64,000 nucleotides of DNA, taken from Massilia antarctica (lineage in GTDB: Bacteria; Pseudomonadota; Gammaproteobacteria; Burkholderiales; Burkholderiaceae_D). The notes beneath the pieces are model-generated. The model worked only from the letters and a program-made list of their open reading frames with translations. It was not told the DNA's origin and made no database searches. The DNA lies in assembly GCF_015689335.1 (NCBI RefSeq), contig NZ_CP065053.1, forward strand, positions 3,658,001 to 3,722,000, read 5' to 3'. A program made the translations under genes and the position numbers. This document shows positions 9,357 to 18,707 of this stretch, piece by piece. The first letter of the stretch is position 1. The number at the start of each line of letters is the position of its first letter.

Positions 9357-11354
9357 ATGATTTCTGCAGTATCGCCGCGCCGCGCGCTCTCCGCCAGGCC
9401 GCTCGCGCTGGTTTCCGCCCTGTCCCTGTGTTTCCTCTCCGGCGCCGCGCTGGCCGCTGAAACCCAGACCCTGCCCGCCGTGACCGTGACCGTGACCGGC
9501 GCCCGCTTCGCCAGCGACCCGGCGCTGGCCCCGGTCGGCGCCACCGTCATCAGCGCCGACGACATCCGCCGCGCCGGCGCGGCCGACGTCAACCAGGCCA
9601 TCCGCCAGATCGGCGGCGTGTACGGCCGCCAGAGCCTGGACGGCTCGCCCGATTTCAGCCTCGACCTGCGCGGCTTCGGCACCAACAGCAGCCAGAACAT
9701 GGTGGTCACGCTCGACGGCGTGCGCATGTCCGAGAGTGAATTGAGCAATGCGACCTTGTCATCGATTCCGATCGAGACGGTCGAACGCATCGAAATCATC
9801 CGCGGCGGCGCCAGCGTGCTGTATGGCGAAGGCGCGACCGGCGGCGTGATCCACATCGTCACGCGCCGCCCCGAGGCCAACGGCCGGCGCGGCATGCTGC
9901 GCGCCGAAGCCGGGCAGTTCGGCCTGCGCGACCTGCGTGCCGCCATGGCCCAATCGTGGAATGGCTTCGCGCTCGACGCCTCGGTCGGCAGCGCCCGCAC
10001 CGACAACTACCGCGACCATAACGATTTCGCGCTCGATACCTTCAGCGGCGGCGCCCAGTGGGCTTACCAGGGCGGCCGCGCCGGTGTGCGCTACGACCGC
10101 GCGCGCCAGGATTCGGACCTGCCGGGCGCCCTCTCCATGCAGCAGTTCCGCGCCAATCCGCGCCAGGCCAGTACCCCGGACGATGTGGGCTCGCTCGATT
10201 CGGACCGCCTGACCGCGTTCGTGGAGCAGCGTGTGGGCAGTGTCGACCTGGCCGCCGAACTGTCGCGCCGCGAGCGCACCGCCCGTTCGACCTATGTTTA
10301 CACCGTCGAAGGCAAGCGCATGGCCTCCAAGGCGACCTACGACAGCACCCAGACCCAGTTCTCGCCGCGCCTGCGCCATCTGGCGCGCGTCGGCGGCATG
10401 CTCAATGAGCTGGTGTCCGGCGTGGACCTGGTCAAGTGGACGCGCGTGACCGATTCGGACTATTCGGACGCCGACGCCACGCAAAAATCGAAGGCGCTGT
10501 ACGTGCGCGACGAACTCAAGTTCGACGGCGCGCACCAAGCCCGCGTGGCCGTCGGCGCGCGCCGCGAGCGCTTCGAAAAAGATGCCACCGACGTGCGCGC
10601 CTTCGCCGCGCCGTATGCCAGCAAGACCACGCTCAACGCCTGGGAAGTGCAGGGCAGCTTTGACGCGATGCCGCTGGTGAACCTGTACGCAAAGGCTGGG
10701 CGCAGCTACCGCGTGGCCAACGTCGACGAGAACGGCTACCGTTCCACGCCTGGTGTGCTGGCGCCGCAAACCTCGCGCGACCTGGAACTGGGCATGGTCT
10801 ACGGTGATGCGGCCCTGGGCGCGACGACGCGCCTGTTCCGCCATCAGCTGCGCAATGAGATTTTCTACGACCCGACCGTGAACGGCGGCTACGGCGCCAA
10901 CACCAATCTCGATCCGACCGAGCGCAAAGGCGTGGAAGTCGACGTTCACGCCCTCATCGCGCGCGACTGGCGCGTGAGCGCCAACTGGCAGCACGTGCTG
11001 GCCCGCTTTACCGATGGCCCGAACGCCGGGCGCGAGATGGTGCTGGTACCGAAGAACGTGGTCTCGGCGCGCCTGGCCTGGGTGCCGGGCACCGGCCACA
11101 GTGCCGATATCGGTGTCCAGTGGGCTGGCAGCCAGCGCTTCGGCGCCGACTTCGCCAACAATTGCGGCGCGCGCATGGCGCCCGCCGCCACGTTCGACGC
11201 GCGTTACGCGCGCCAGATCGGCACCTGGGAATTCGCAGTGGCGGGCCTGAACCTGGCCGACAAGCATTACACCAGCAATGCCTACGGCTGCAACAGCGGC
11301 ATCTATCCGAGCGACGGGCGCCAGCTCAAGGTCTCGGCGCGCTACGACTTCTGA
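9357..11354 (+). CDS. btuB: TonB-dependent vitamin B12 outer membrane receptor
   Basis: A 665-residue TonB-dependent receptor. A signal peptide ends LSGAALA near residue 32. A TonB-box-like LPAVTVTVTGAR follows, then the plug domain (ISADDIRRAGAADVNQAIRQIGGV; LDGVRMSE; IEIIRGGASVLYGEGATGGVIHIVT). The 22-strand barrel ends in the C-terminal aromatic KVSARYDF. B12 specificity comes from the cobalamin riboswitch directly upstream and the coupled btuF downstream, not from the barrel alone. The gene ends in TGATG, overlapping btuF. Confidence 0.92.
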   Translation: MISAVSPRRALSARPLALVSALSLCFLSGAALAAETQTLPAVTVTVTGARFASDPALAPVGATVISADDIRRAGAADVNQAIRQIGGVYGRQSLDGSPDFSLDLRGFGTNSSQNMVVTLDGVRMSESELSNATLSSIPIETVERIEIIRGGASVLYGEGATGGVIHIVTRRPEANGRRGMLRAEAGQFGLRDLRAAMAQSWNGFALDASVGSARTDNYRDHNDFALDTFSGGAQWAYQGGRAGVRYDRARQDSDLPGALSMQQFRANPRQASTPDDVGSLDSDRLTAFVEQRVGSVDLAAELSRRERTARSTYVYTVEGKRMASKATYDSTQTQFSPRLRHLARVGGMLNELVSGVDLVKWTRVTDSDYSDADATQKSKALYVRDELKFDGAHQARVAVGARRERFEKDATDVRAFAAPYASKTTLNAWEVQGSFDAMPLVNLYAKAGRSYRVANVDENGYRSTPGVLAPQTSRDLELGMVYGDAALGATTRLFRHQLRNEIFYDPTVNGGYGANTNLDPTERKGVEVDVHALIARDWRVSANWQHVLARFTDGPNAGREMVLVPKNVVSARLAWVPGTGHSADIGVQWAGSQRFGADFANNCGARMAPAATFDARYARQIGTWEFAVAGLNLADKHYTSNAYGCNSGIYPSDGRQLKVSARYDF

Positions 11355-12241
11355 TGCGCAAACGCTTCCTGTTCGCCGCGCTGGCCGTGCTGGCCGCCAC
11401 GGCCGGTCGTGCCGGCGCCGCCATCACGGTGGTCGACGACGCCGGCCGCAGGGTGGTGCTGGCCGCGCCGGCGCAGCGCATCGTGTCGATGGCGCCGCAC
11501 GTCACCGAGCTGCTGTTCGCGGCCGGCGGCGGCGCGCGCATTGTCGGGGCGATGAGCTACAGCGACTATCCGCCGGCCGCCCGCAGCATCCCGCTGGTCG
11601 GCGACAACAGCCAGATCGACATCGAAAGGGTGCTGGCGCTCAAACCCGACCTGCTGGTGGTCTGGCAGAGCGGGAACACGGCGCGCCAGCTGGAGCAGTT
11701 GCGCCAGCTCGGCATTCCGATGTTTTACAGCGAGCCGGCGCGGATGGACCAGGTGGCCGGCAGCATGCTGCGGTTCGGCCAACTGCTCGGCACTGAAACG
11801 GCGGCGCAGGCGGCGGCCGCGTCATTTCGCGCCCGCATCGCGGCGCTGGCGGCGCGCTACAGCAAGCGCGCGCCGGTGAAGGTGTTTTACCAGGTGTGGG
11901 AAAAGCCGCTGTACACCCTCAATGGCCAGCAGATCGCCAGCGATGCCATCCGCCTGTGCGGTGGCGAGAATATCTTCGCCGCGCTGGCGGTCAAGGCGCC
12001 CGCGGTCGGGATCGAGGCGGTGTTGCAGGCCAATCCGGAAGCGATCGTCGGCAGCGAACCGCACGACGCCTCGGAACGGGGGCTGGCGATGTGGGCGCCT
12101 TACAAAACCCTGTCGGCGGTGCGCCAGGGCAATCTGTTCACCCTGGATGGGGAATTGCTGACCCGGGCCGGGCCGCGCCTGCCCGATGGCGCCGCCATCC
12201 TGTGCGAAAAACTCGACCTGGCGCGTCAACGCCGCAAGTAA
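11354..12241 (+). CDS. btuF: Periplasmic cobalamin-binding protein
   Basis: A 295-residue class III periplasmic binding protein with a signal peptide (MRKRFLFAALAVLAATAGRA). ITVVDDAGRRVVLAAPAQRIVSMAPHVTELLFAAG is the conserved BtuF/FhuD-like start, written here only as family context. Later blocks include GAMSYSDYPP, LKPDLLVVW and GGENIFAAL. It captures B12 in the periplasm and delivers it to the BtuCD ABC importer. No btuCD genes are visible in this window. Its ATG overlaps the btuB stop by one base. Confidence 0.9.
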   Translation: MRKRFLFAALAVLAATAGRAGAAITVVDDAGRRVVLAAPAQRIVSMAPHVTELLFAAGGGARIVGAMSYSDYPPAARSIPLVGDNSQIDIERVLALKPDLLVVWQSGNTARQLEQLRQLGIPMFYSEPARMDQVAGSMLRFGQLLGTETAAQAAAASFRARIAALAARYSKRAPVKVFYQVWEKPLYTLNGQQIASDAIRLCGGENIFAALAVKAPAVGIEAVLQANPEAIVGSEPHDASERGLAMWAPYKTLSAVRQGNLFTLDGELLTRAGPRLPDGAAILCEKLDLARQRRK

Positions 12242-12380
12242 GCCTGCGTTTACATCGTGACTGCGCAAGCATTGGGCCGGCATTTGCAACGCAATGTAAA
12301 ATGCGGGTCCCTGGCCCGGGACCTGCCGCAAAAAGTGGTAATCTCGCGATCGTCGTCTCAACTTAACATGAAGGATATTT

Positions 12381-13109
12381 ATGCGTTTCCTGCGTATTGC
12401 TCTCGCCGTCGTCAGTCTGGCCGCCAGTACGGCGTTCGCGTCGCCCGTTGAACCGAAAGAGGGCGCCGAGTTCGTGACCTTGGCCGCGCCGCAGCCGACC
12501 AAGGCGACGGGCAAAAAAGTCGAAGTCATCGAATTTTTCATGTACCACTGCCCGCATTGCTTTTCGCTTGAACCGCATCTGGCCGAATGGGTCAAAAAGC
12601 AGGGCGACAACGTCCTGTTCCGGCGCGTGCACTTCGCCTCCAGCGCTTCCGATCCGGAGGCGCACCTGCACCTGACGCTCGAAGCGATGGGCAAGTCCGA
12701 GGAAATGCATCCGAAAGTGCTGCAAGCCTTTCATGTCGAGCACCTGCGCCTGAACAAGGACGCCGCCATTCTCGAATGGATTCCCAAGCAGGGCATCGAC
12801 CAGGCCAAGTTCATGGAATACTGGAATTCGTTCGGCGTGCTGACCAAGCTGAAAAGCGCATCGCAGCTGACCCAGAACTACAAGGTCGACAGCGCGCCGA
12901 CCGTGGTGCTCGACGGCCGCATCGTGACCTCACCATCGGTCGTTGCCGAAGTCAATCCGGGCCTGACCAAGGCCACCGAGTACCCGGCGTTCCAGCAGAC
13001 GCTCGACGCGCTTGTGACCAAGATCCAGAAAGAGAAGGGCGTTGGCGCCGCACCGGCCAAAGCGCCCGCCAAAGCGCCTGCAGCACCTGCTAAATCCGCC
13101 GGAAAATGA
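12381..13109 (+). CDS. dsbA: Thiol:disulfide interchange protein DsbA
   Basis: A 242-residue periplasmic oxidoreductase. A signal peptide is cleaved after STAFA (about residue 20). The active site is C57-P-H-C60 in EFFMYHCPHCF, the cis-Pro loop is SAPTVV, and the DsbA helical insert lies between. DsbA oxidises cysteine pairs in exported proteins and is recharged by DsbB. A 25-residue Ala/Pro/Lys-rich tail (APAKAPAKAP) extends the usual length and is low complexity. The stop overlaps the next gene's ATG (ATGA). Confidence 0.95.
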   Translation: MRFLRIALAVVSLAASTAFASPVEPKEGAEFVTLAAPQPTKATGKKVEVIEFFMYHCPHCFSLEPHLAEWVKKQGDNVLFRRVHFASSASDPEAHLHLTLEAMGKSEEMHPKVLQAFHVEHLRLNKDAAILEWIPKQGIDQAKFMEYWNSFGVLTKLKSASQLTQNYKVDSAPTVVLDGRIVTSPSVVAEVNPGLTKATEYPAFQQTLDALVTKIQKEKGVGAAPAKAPAKAPAAPAKSAGK

Positions 13110-13420
13110 GCGATCCTGAAGAAAAAATCATCAAAATCTACGACGGCTCGCGCCCCGTAGAGGAAGATTTGTTCGAGCGCAACTGGATCAACCAGCTGGC
13201 ATGGAGCCTGGTGGTGGTGCTGTGCAGCGTCGTGGTGTGGTTGTCGATTGCGATCGTCAATGCCGAGAACCAGCGCTATGCCCTCATCACCAAGCAATGC
13301 GCCGATCCGGTGTTCAAGGGCGAGGTCGACACGCGCTGCATGCAGGTGGTCAGTTCGCGTCCGCACTGGTGGGAACACCTGTGGTACGGGATTACGCATC
13401 TGAGGCCGGCGGAGAAGTAG
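13106..13420 (+). CDS. Small single-pass membrane protein
   Basis: A 104-residue protein with one transmembrane segment (about residues 31-51, AWSLVVVLCSVVVWLSIAIV). It has an acidic cytoplasmic head and a short periplasmic tail with two Cys (QCADPV, TRCMQV) that could form a disulfide. It overlaps dsbA by four bases, so it is likely translated with it and may be linked to disulfide chemistry. That link is inference. No family recognised. It is followed by a strong terminator. Confidence 0.65.
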   Translation: MSDPEEKIIKIYDGSRPVEEDLFERNWINQLAWSLVVVLCSVVVWLSIAIVNAENQRYALITKQCADPVFKGEVDTRCMQVVSSRPHWWEHLWYGITHLRPAEK

Positions 13421-13425
13421 ACTCG

Positions 13426-13453
13426 TCGGTTCCGCCAGTGGCGGAACCGATTT
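13426..13453 (+). terminator. Rho-independent terminator after the dsbA operon
   Basis: A perfect 11-bp stem (TCGGTTCCGCC / GGCGGAACCGA) with a 3-nt loop, followed by a short T run. It ends the dsbA-membrane protein transcript. Confidence 0.8.
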
Positions 13454-13860
13454 CCCGCGCAGCCTCCAGTTCCTAAGAAACTCCTCCAATTCCTTGGAAC
13501 GAGGCAAGTCCAGAGGTTAATACCGATAGCTTAAGCACCGTCTTTCCCGCGCAGGGCTAGGCGCCCCCACGGCAATCCAAGTTCGTCGAGCCGCCTGTGA
13601 CTGCGCTTCGGAATTGGGTTCCCGCCTCTCCAGGAACTAGCCTTTGCCACTAAGTTGAGCAGTTTTGACCGCAAATCTCGAAACCGTCGCTCCCGCGGAG
13701 GCGGGAGCCCATAGCACCTTTGATGATCCAATGTGCTATGGATTCCCGCCTGCGCGGGAAAGACGGAGCTTAAGTTAGCGCTATTTGAAACCGGCCTCTG
13801 ACTTTGCACGGTTCCAAGAGAGTTGAGGAGTTTCCTTGAAACCGGGCGCTGCGCGGGAAC
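13451..13860. mobile_element. Non-coding 410-bp element with long imperfect inverted repeats (MITE-like)
   Basis: The left arm (13451-13556) and the reverse complement of the right arm (about 13749-13860) align over roughly 105-110 bp with about three quarters identity and a few small gaps. Shared blocks include GAAACTCCTC, CTTGGAAC and CCGTCTTTCCCGCGCAG. TTCCCGCGCAG occurs at both ends of each arm, four times in all, and resembles the short repeat family rich in TTCCCGCNNNGCGGGAA. No credible gene lies inside. It fills the gap between the convergent ends of the dsbA operon and the sensor kinase gene. A MITE or REP-type element is the best reading. No transposase or clear target-site duplication was identified. 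Confidence 0.7.
13692..13758. repeat. Inner hairpin of the MITE-like element
   Basis: 26-bp arms at 13692-13717 and 13733-13758 with three mismatches and a 15-nt loop. The arms carry CCATAGCAC / GTGCTATGG next to a GC-rich CCCGC palindrome. It would form a very stable stem in RNA or single-stranded DNA. Confidence 0.85.
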
Positions 13861-13868
13861 GACATCGC

Positions 13869-15167
13869 TCAGGCCGGCAAGGCGATCACGAAGCGCGCCC
13901 CGCCCATCGCCGACTGTTCCACCGCAATCGTGCCGCCATGCAGGGCCACGGCCTTCTGCGCGATCGATAATCCCAGCCCGAAGCCGCCGGTACTGCGGTC
14001 GCGGCTGCGGTCGAGCCGGTAAAACGGTTCGAATACCTTGCCCCGTTCCGCTTCCGGAATGCCGGGCCCGTCATCTTCCACCACGATTTCCACCCCCTCA
14101 GCGCGCCGCGCCGACAGCGCAATGTGGCCGTTGCCGTATTTCTGGGCATTCCTGAGCAGGTTGCCCACCGCGCGCAGCAACAGGCGGCGGTCGCCGGTCA
14201 TGCTGCCCAGCGCGCTGTCGAGCCGGACCTGGGGCCGGGCCGCCAGCGGGTCGAGCGAGTCCACGCAGCCCAGCAGCGCCGGCGCCAGCTCGAAGCTGGC
14301 TTCCTGCAGCGCCTGGCGGCTGTCGAGCCGGATCATGCCCAGCAGTTCATTGACCAGCCCATTCAGCTCGGCGACATCGCCTTCCATCGCCACGATGCGC
14401 TGTTCCAGCGCCGGATTTTCCGCTGCCGAGCGCAACAGTTCCAGCGCGAATTCGAGGCGCGCGATCGGGGTGCGCAATTCGTGCGAGACGGAATGGAGCA
14501 GGTTTTTCTGCGCGTCGAGCAAGCCTTCGATGCGCCCGGTCATGTGGTTGAGGCGCTCGGCCAGCGGATAAATGATGGCCCAGGTCTTGAAGCGGGCGCG
14601 CGCCGACAGCCGGCCGGCGCCGACCTCGTCGGCCACGCGCGAGAGTTCCTGCAGCCCCAGCCAGTGCGAGCGCGACCACAGGGCAATCGGCACCAGCAGG
14701 AACAGCGCCACGATCACGTAGCGCACCGCTTCCATCTCCAGCGCCAGGCCGATGTCGATCGGCAGCTCTTGCGCATGGATGACTTCCTCGGCGCTGCCGA
14801 TATAGCTTTCCCCATGCAGGTCGACCCTGCGGTAAAAGGCTTTGTTGGCGGTGTCGAGCACCAGTTCGCCACGGTTGAGCGCGGCGTGCTGATGGGCCGG
14901 CAGGGAGGCGCGCACGCTGGTCAGCGGCACCAGGTCGAGCTTGACGTCCGATACTTCGCGTACCTTGTTGAGCCGCACCAGCCATTCGTCGGCCGGGGCT
15001 TTGTCGATGTATTGTTCAAGCAGGAAAATCTGGGCGGCCGCCTGGCGCCGCGCGATATCGTCCAGCGGATCGCCGAACAGGCGGCTGGTGGCGAAATAGA
15101 TGGCAAAGGTCGCGACCGTAATCGACAGCATGACCAGCACAAAGAAGCGGAAGAAGATCCGGTTCAC
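13869..15167 (-). CDS. Sensor histidine kinase, RstB/OmpR-partner type
   Basis: A 432-residue membrane kinase. TM1 is at about residues 6-26, a periplasmic sensor follows, and TM2 is at about 148-165. Then come a HAMP region, a HisKA domain with phospho-acceptor H229 in SVSHELRTP, and a HATPase domain with N-box NLLRNAQKYG, G1 EDDGPGIP and G2 GGFGLGLSI. The start is taken as GTG 15167 (reads NRIFFRFFVLVML, with GGGAA seven bases upstream). A TTG at 15185 is the longer option. No regulator is adjacent. The best partner is the OmpR-type regulator at 21344-22030, which shares its upstream 15-mer. Confidence 0.9.
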   Translation of the reverse strand: MNRIFFRFFVLVMLSITVATFAIYFATSRLFGDPLDDIARRQAAAQIFLLEQYIDKAPADEWLVRLNKVREVSDVKLDLVPLTSVRASLPAHQHAALNRGELVLDTANKAFYRRVDLHGESYIGSAEEVIHAQELPIDIGLALEMEAVRYVIVALFLLVPIALWSRSHWLGLQELSRVADEVGAGRLSARARFKTWAIIYPLAERLNHMTGRIEGLLDAQKNLLHSVSHELRTPIARLEFALELLRSAAENPALEQRIVAMEGDVAELNGLVNELLGMIRLDSRQALQEASFELAPALLGCVDSLDPLAARPQVRLDSALGSMTGDRRLLLRAVGNLLRNAQKYGNGHIALSARRAEGVEIVVEDDGPGIPEAERGKVFEPFYRLDRSRDRSTGGFGLGLSIAQKAVALHGGTIAVEQSAMGGARFVIALPA

Positions 15168-15231
15168 GCGTGTTTCCCGCCACAACGTTGTTCAATAACT
15201 GTTGCCATAGCCATCGCTTCTCCTTGCGCAG

Positions 15232-15285
15232 CATTGTATAAGAGCGGCGCGGATCGGGGTATTACAAATAAGTGACAAATAGGGG
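15232..15285 (-). promoter_or_regulatory. Kinase promoter with shared -10 block and direct repeat
   Basis: On the minus strand CGCTCTTATACAATG (15246-15232) provides a TATACA/TACAAT -10. The same 15-mer occurs upstream of the response regulator gene at 22050-22064. Further upstream, ACAAATAAGTGACAAATA on the plus strand is a direct repeat with an 11-bp period, the usual layout of OmpR-family operators. Autoregulation by the regulator at 21344-22030 is inferred. Confidence 0.5.
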
Positions 15286-15402
15286 ACAGTTCATGGCGGA
15301 AGTGTGCCGCGATTCTCGATATCATGGCCTCACTCGAATTCCAGGTCTGCCCGCCGCGCTTGCGCGTGGGCAGGTATCGCTTCCCTTATGAAAGGATTTG
15401 CC

Positions 15403-16710
<1,308 letters not shown>

Positions 16711-16767
16711 GGCAGTTTTCCGTTTCCCTGGTGGCGCGCAAGCGCCGCCGGGCCCGGACCCCGATGT

Positions 16768-17664
16768 ATGAAAATCCTGTTGACCTTTGTGCTGGGCGCG
16801 GCTTGCGCCAGCGCCACCGCGCGCACCCCGGCCGGCAATCCGATGCCGGACGGCAGCCGCGACATGTATGTCGGGCTCGGCTTCGTAGCGGCGCCCGCCT
16901 ACGAAGGCGCGCGCCGGCCGCGCCGCATGGCGGTGCCGGTGCTGCAGGGCGAGTGGAGCAATGGTGTGTTTATTTCAGGCATGAATGCCGGCGTGCACCT
17001 GTCGGACCAGCCATCGCTCGAATTCGGGCCGTTGCTGTCGGTCCAGGCGCGGCGTAGCGAGTCGGGCAACGGCGCCGCGCTGGGCGGCGCCTCGCTCACT
17101 TCCATGACCGACAACGGTTCCGCGCTGGCGCCCATCGGCGAGACGCCGGCCCAGCCATCGGGCCAGCCCGGCAAACTGGCGCGCAGCGGCGCCAACCGCC
17201 TGGCCGGCATGGACGTGGTCGGCGCGCGCCTGCAGGCGGGCGGCTTCGTCAACGTCTACCTCAGTCCCAGCCTGCGCCTGACCAACAGCGTGCTGTACGG
17301 CGCTGGGCGGGATGCCAACGGCCTGCTGTGGAACCTCGGCATCCAGCACGTGGCGCAGCAGTTTTCGCCGCATCACAGCGTGTCGCTGTCGGCCGGCGTG
17401 AGCGTGGTCAACCGCCACTACAACGCCAGCTTTTTCGGCGTCAGCGCGGCTGAATCTCTACGCAGCGGCAACCCGGCATATGCGCCCGGCGGCGGCCTGA
17501 ACGGTGCCAGCGCGGGTGTGCGCTGGCATTGGGCCCTGTCGCCATCCTGGCTGCTGATTAACGACGTGCAAGCGACCCGGGTGCTGGGCGCGGCGCAAAA
17601 GAGTCCCTTGGTGGAGCGCCCCAACGGCTTTGTCGTGTCCACCGCGCTCGCTTACCGGTTTTGA
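16768..17664 (+). CDS. MipA/OmpV family outer membrane protein, copy 1
   Basis: A 298-residue protein. A signal peptide (MKILLTFVLGAACASATA) is followed by a beta-barrel that opens MYVGLGFVAAPAYEGA and closes SPLVERPNGFVVSTALAYRF, the conserved first and last strands of the MipA/OmpV family, with a terminal aromatic residue. Members are outer membrane barrels, one of which scaffolds MltA and PBP1b in E. coli. The family is often controlled by neighbouring two-component systems. It is clearly paralogous to 18708-19610 (shared NPMPDGSRDMYVGLG, AESLRSGN, YAPGGGL, SPSW, SPLVERPN). Its stop overlaps the next gene (TGATG). Confidence 0.85.
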   Translation: MKILLTFVLGAACASATARTPAGNPMPDGSRDMYVGLGFVAAPAYEGARRPRRMAVPVLQGEWSNGVFISGMNAGVHLSDQPSLEFGPLLSVQARRSESGNGAALGGASLTSMTDNGSALAPIGETPAQPSGQPGKLARSGANRLAGMDVVGARLQAGGFVNVYLSPSLRLTNSVLYGAGRDANGLLWNLGIQHVAQQFSPHHSVSLSAGVSVVNRHYNASFFGVSAAESLRSGNPAYAPGGGLNGASAGVRWHWALSPSWLLINDVQATRVLGAAQKSPLVERPNGFVVSTALAYRF

Positions 17665-18380
17665 TGATGAATGCCCCACGCCGTATCGCCCTCCTGCTCG
17701 CGCTGCTGTTGTCGGCAGGCACCAGCACGGCGCACGCGCCTGCGCCGGAGTGGCTCAGCTATCGCGACGCTTACCGCGCCATGGTGATGTTCCAGAAGTA
17801 CGGCGGACCGAAACACTATCTGCAAAACCAGCTGCAGCTGGTGTCGGCGCGCCAGGGCGCCGTGGCGCCGGACTTGCGGCTGATCTTGCAGACCCGCGAC
17901 GGCGACCAGTATCTTGCGCTCGATCCCACCGGGCGCGCGGCATTTCCGCTCAGTACGGCGGCCTATAACGAGAACGCGCCCTTGCTGGTCAGCGGCGGCG
18001 CCGGGCCGGTCGGTTTTCGCGCGCGCGTGTCGATCGTGCCGCGCGCCAATGGCCTGTACGACAGCGCCGAGCTGCGCGCCGCCTGCGGCCAGGCGCTCGA
18101 CTACCTGCGCTACACCGACACAAGTGCCCGCGCGCGCGCCTGTGTGGGCGTGCGCTTCGTTTATCCGCACGAGGGCACTGCCGCCGCGGCGCCAGCCCCG
18201 GTGCGCTTGCGCAGCGGCGCGGCCGAGGCGGTGGCGCTGCCGGTGACCCAAGGCGGCGCGTTTCCCGACGATGGACAGACGGGCTTTCGCATCGTTAATT
18301 ATCGTTTCAGCCATGGTGCCGAAGCGAACCAGCTCATCACCAGCAGTACGCCGCTGGCGATCACGCCCCTGATCGAATAG
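17664..18380 (+). CDS. Exported protein of unknown function paired with MipA, copy 1
   Basis: A 238-residue protein with a signal peptide (RIALLLALLLSAGTSTAHA). The mature part starts EWLSYRDAYRAMVMFQKYGGPKHYLQNQ and ends PLAITPLIE, both nearly repeated in the paralogue at 19613-20314. Two Cys (RAACGQAL, RARACVGV) are conserved in both copies and could form a disulfide. No named family recognised. Translational overlap with the MipA gene and duplication of the pair argue that the two products work together in the envelope. The start is the ATG in TGATG; a second ATG follows directly. Confidence 0.75.
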   Translation: MMNAPRRIALLLALLLSAGTSTAHAPAPEWLSYRDAYRAMVMFQKYGGPKHYLQNQLQLVSARQGAVAPDLRLILQTRDGDQYLALDPTGRAAFPLSTAAYNENAPLLVSGGAGPVGFRARVSIVPRANGLYDSAELRAACGQALDYLRYTDTSARARACVGVRFVYPHEGTAAAAPAPVRLRSGAAEAVALPVTQGGAFPDDGQTGFRIVNYRFSHGAEANQLITSSTPLAITPLIE

Positions 18381-18707
18381 CGTGCTCAACAGTATGGTGA
18401 TGTCGAATACACATTTACGACAATTGCCAGACATTTCGAGGCGGAAAGGACGGCACGAAGCGCCTAAGCTATGCGCATCGGGTTTTCCGTTCGCCCTCGA
18501 TGCTCTCCGGTGTCGTGGGCTTTTTTTATTCGCAACAACAGCATGATGGCGGTGCAGCGGGACGCATGAAAGCGCTCGCCATCGGCGCATCGTGGGATGC
18601 CGCGGCGCGCAGGCGAGGCGCTTGCGGTCTTGACGAAAACTCAGCGATTTCGGCGATGTTGACGGCAGGCCGTAAAATGGCGGCTGATCATCTTTTCGGC
18701 GAACTTC
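18381..18707 (+). other. Intergenic region between the two MipA units
   Basis: 327 bp with no credible gene. Near 18405-18430 the plus strand reads TACACATTTACGACAATT. It partly matches the TACAAATAAGTGACAAAT direct repeat upstream of the sensor kinase, so it is a possible regulator site (weak). A T7 run at about 18522-18528 could end transcription, but no strong stem precedes it. The second MipA unit therefore probably has its own promoter. Confidence 0.4.

Noticed and set aside
13869..15275. Long plus-strand reading frame opposite the sensor kinase
   Set aside because: It mirrors the kinase codons and has His/Gln/Arg-rich content typical of antisense shadows in GC-rich DNA. Kinase motifs are on the other strand.
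18500..18540. Terminator at the T7 run after MipA unit 1
   Set aside because: No stable stem lies directly before the T run; noted only as a weak possibility.
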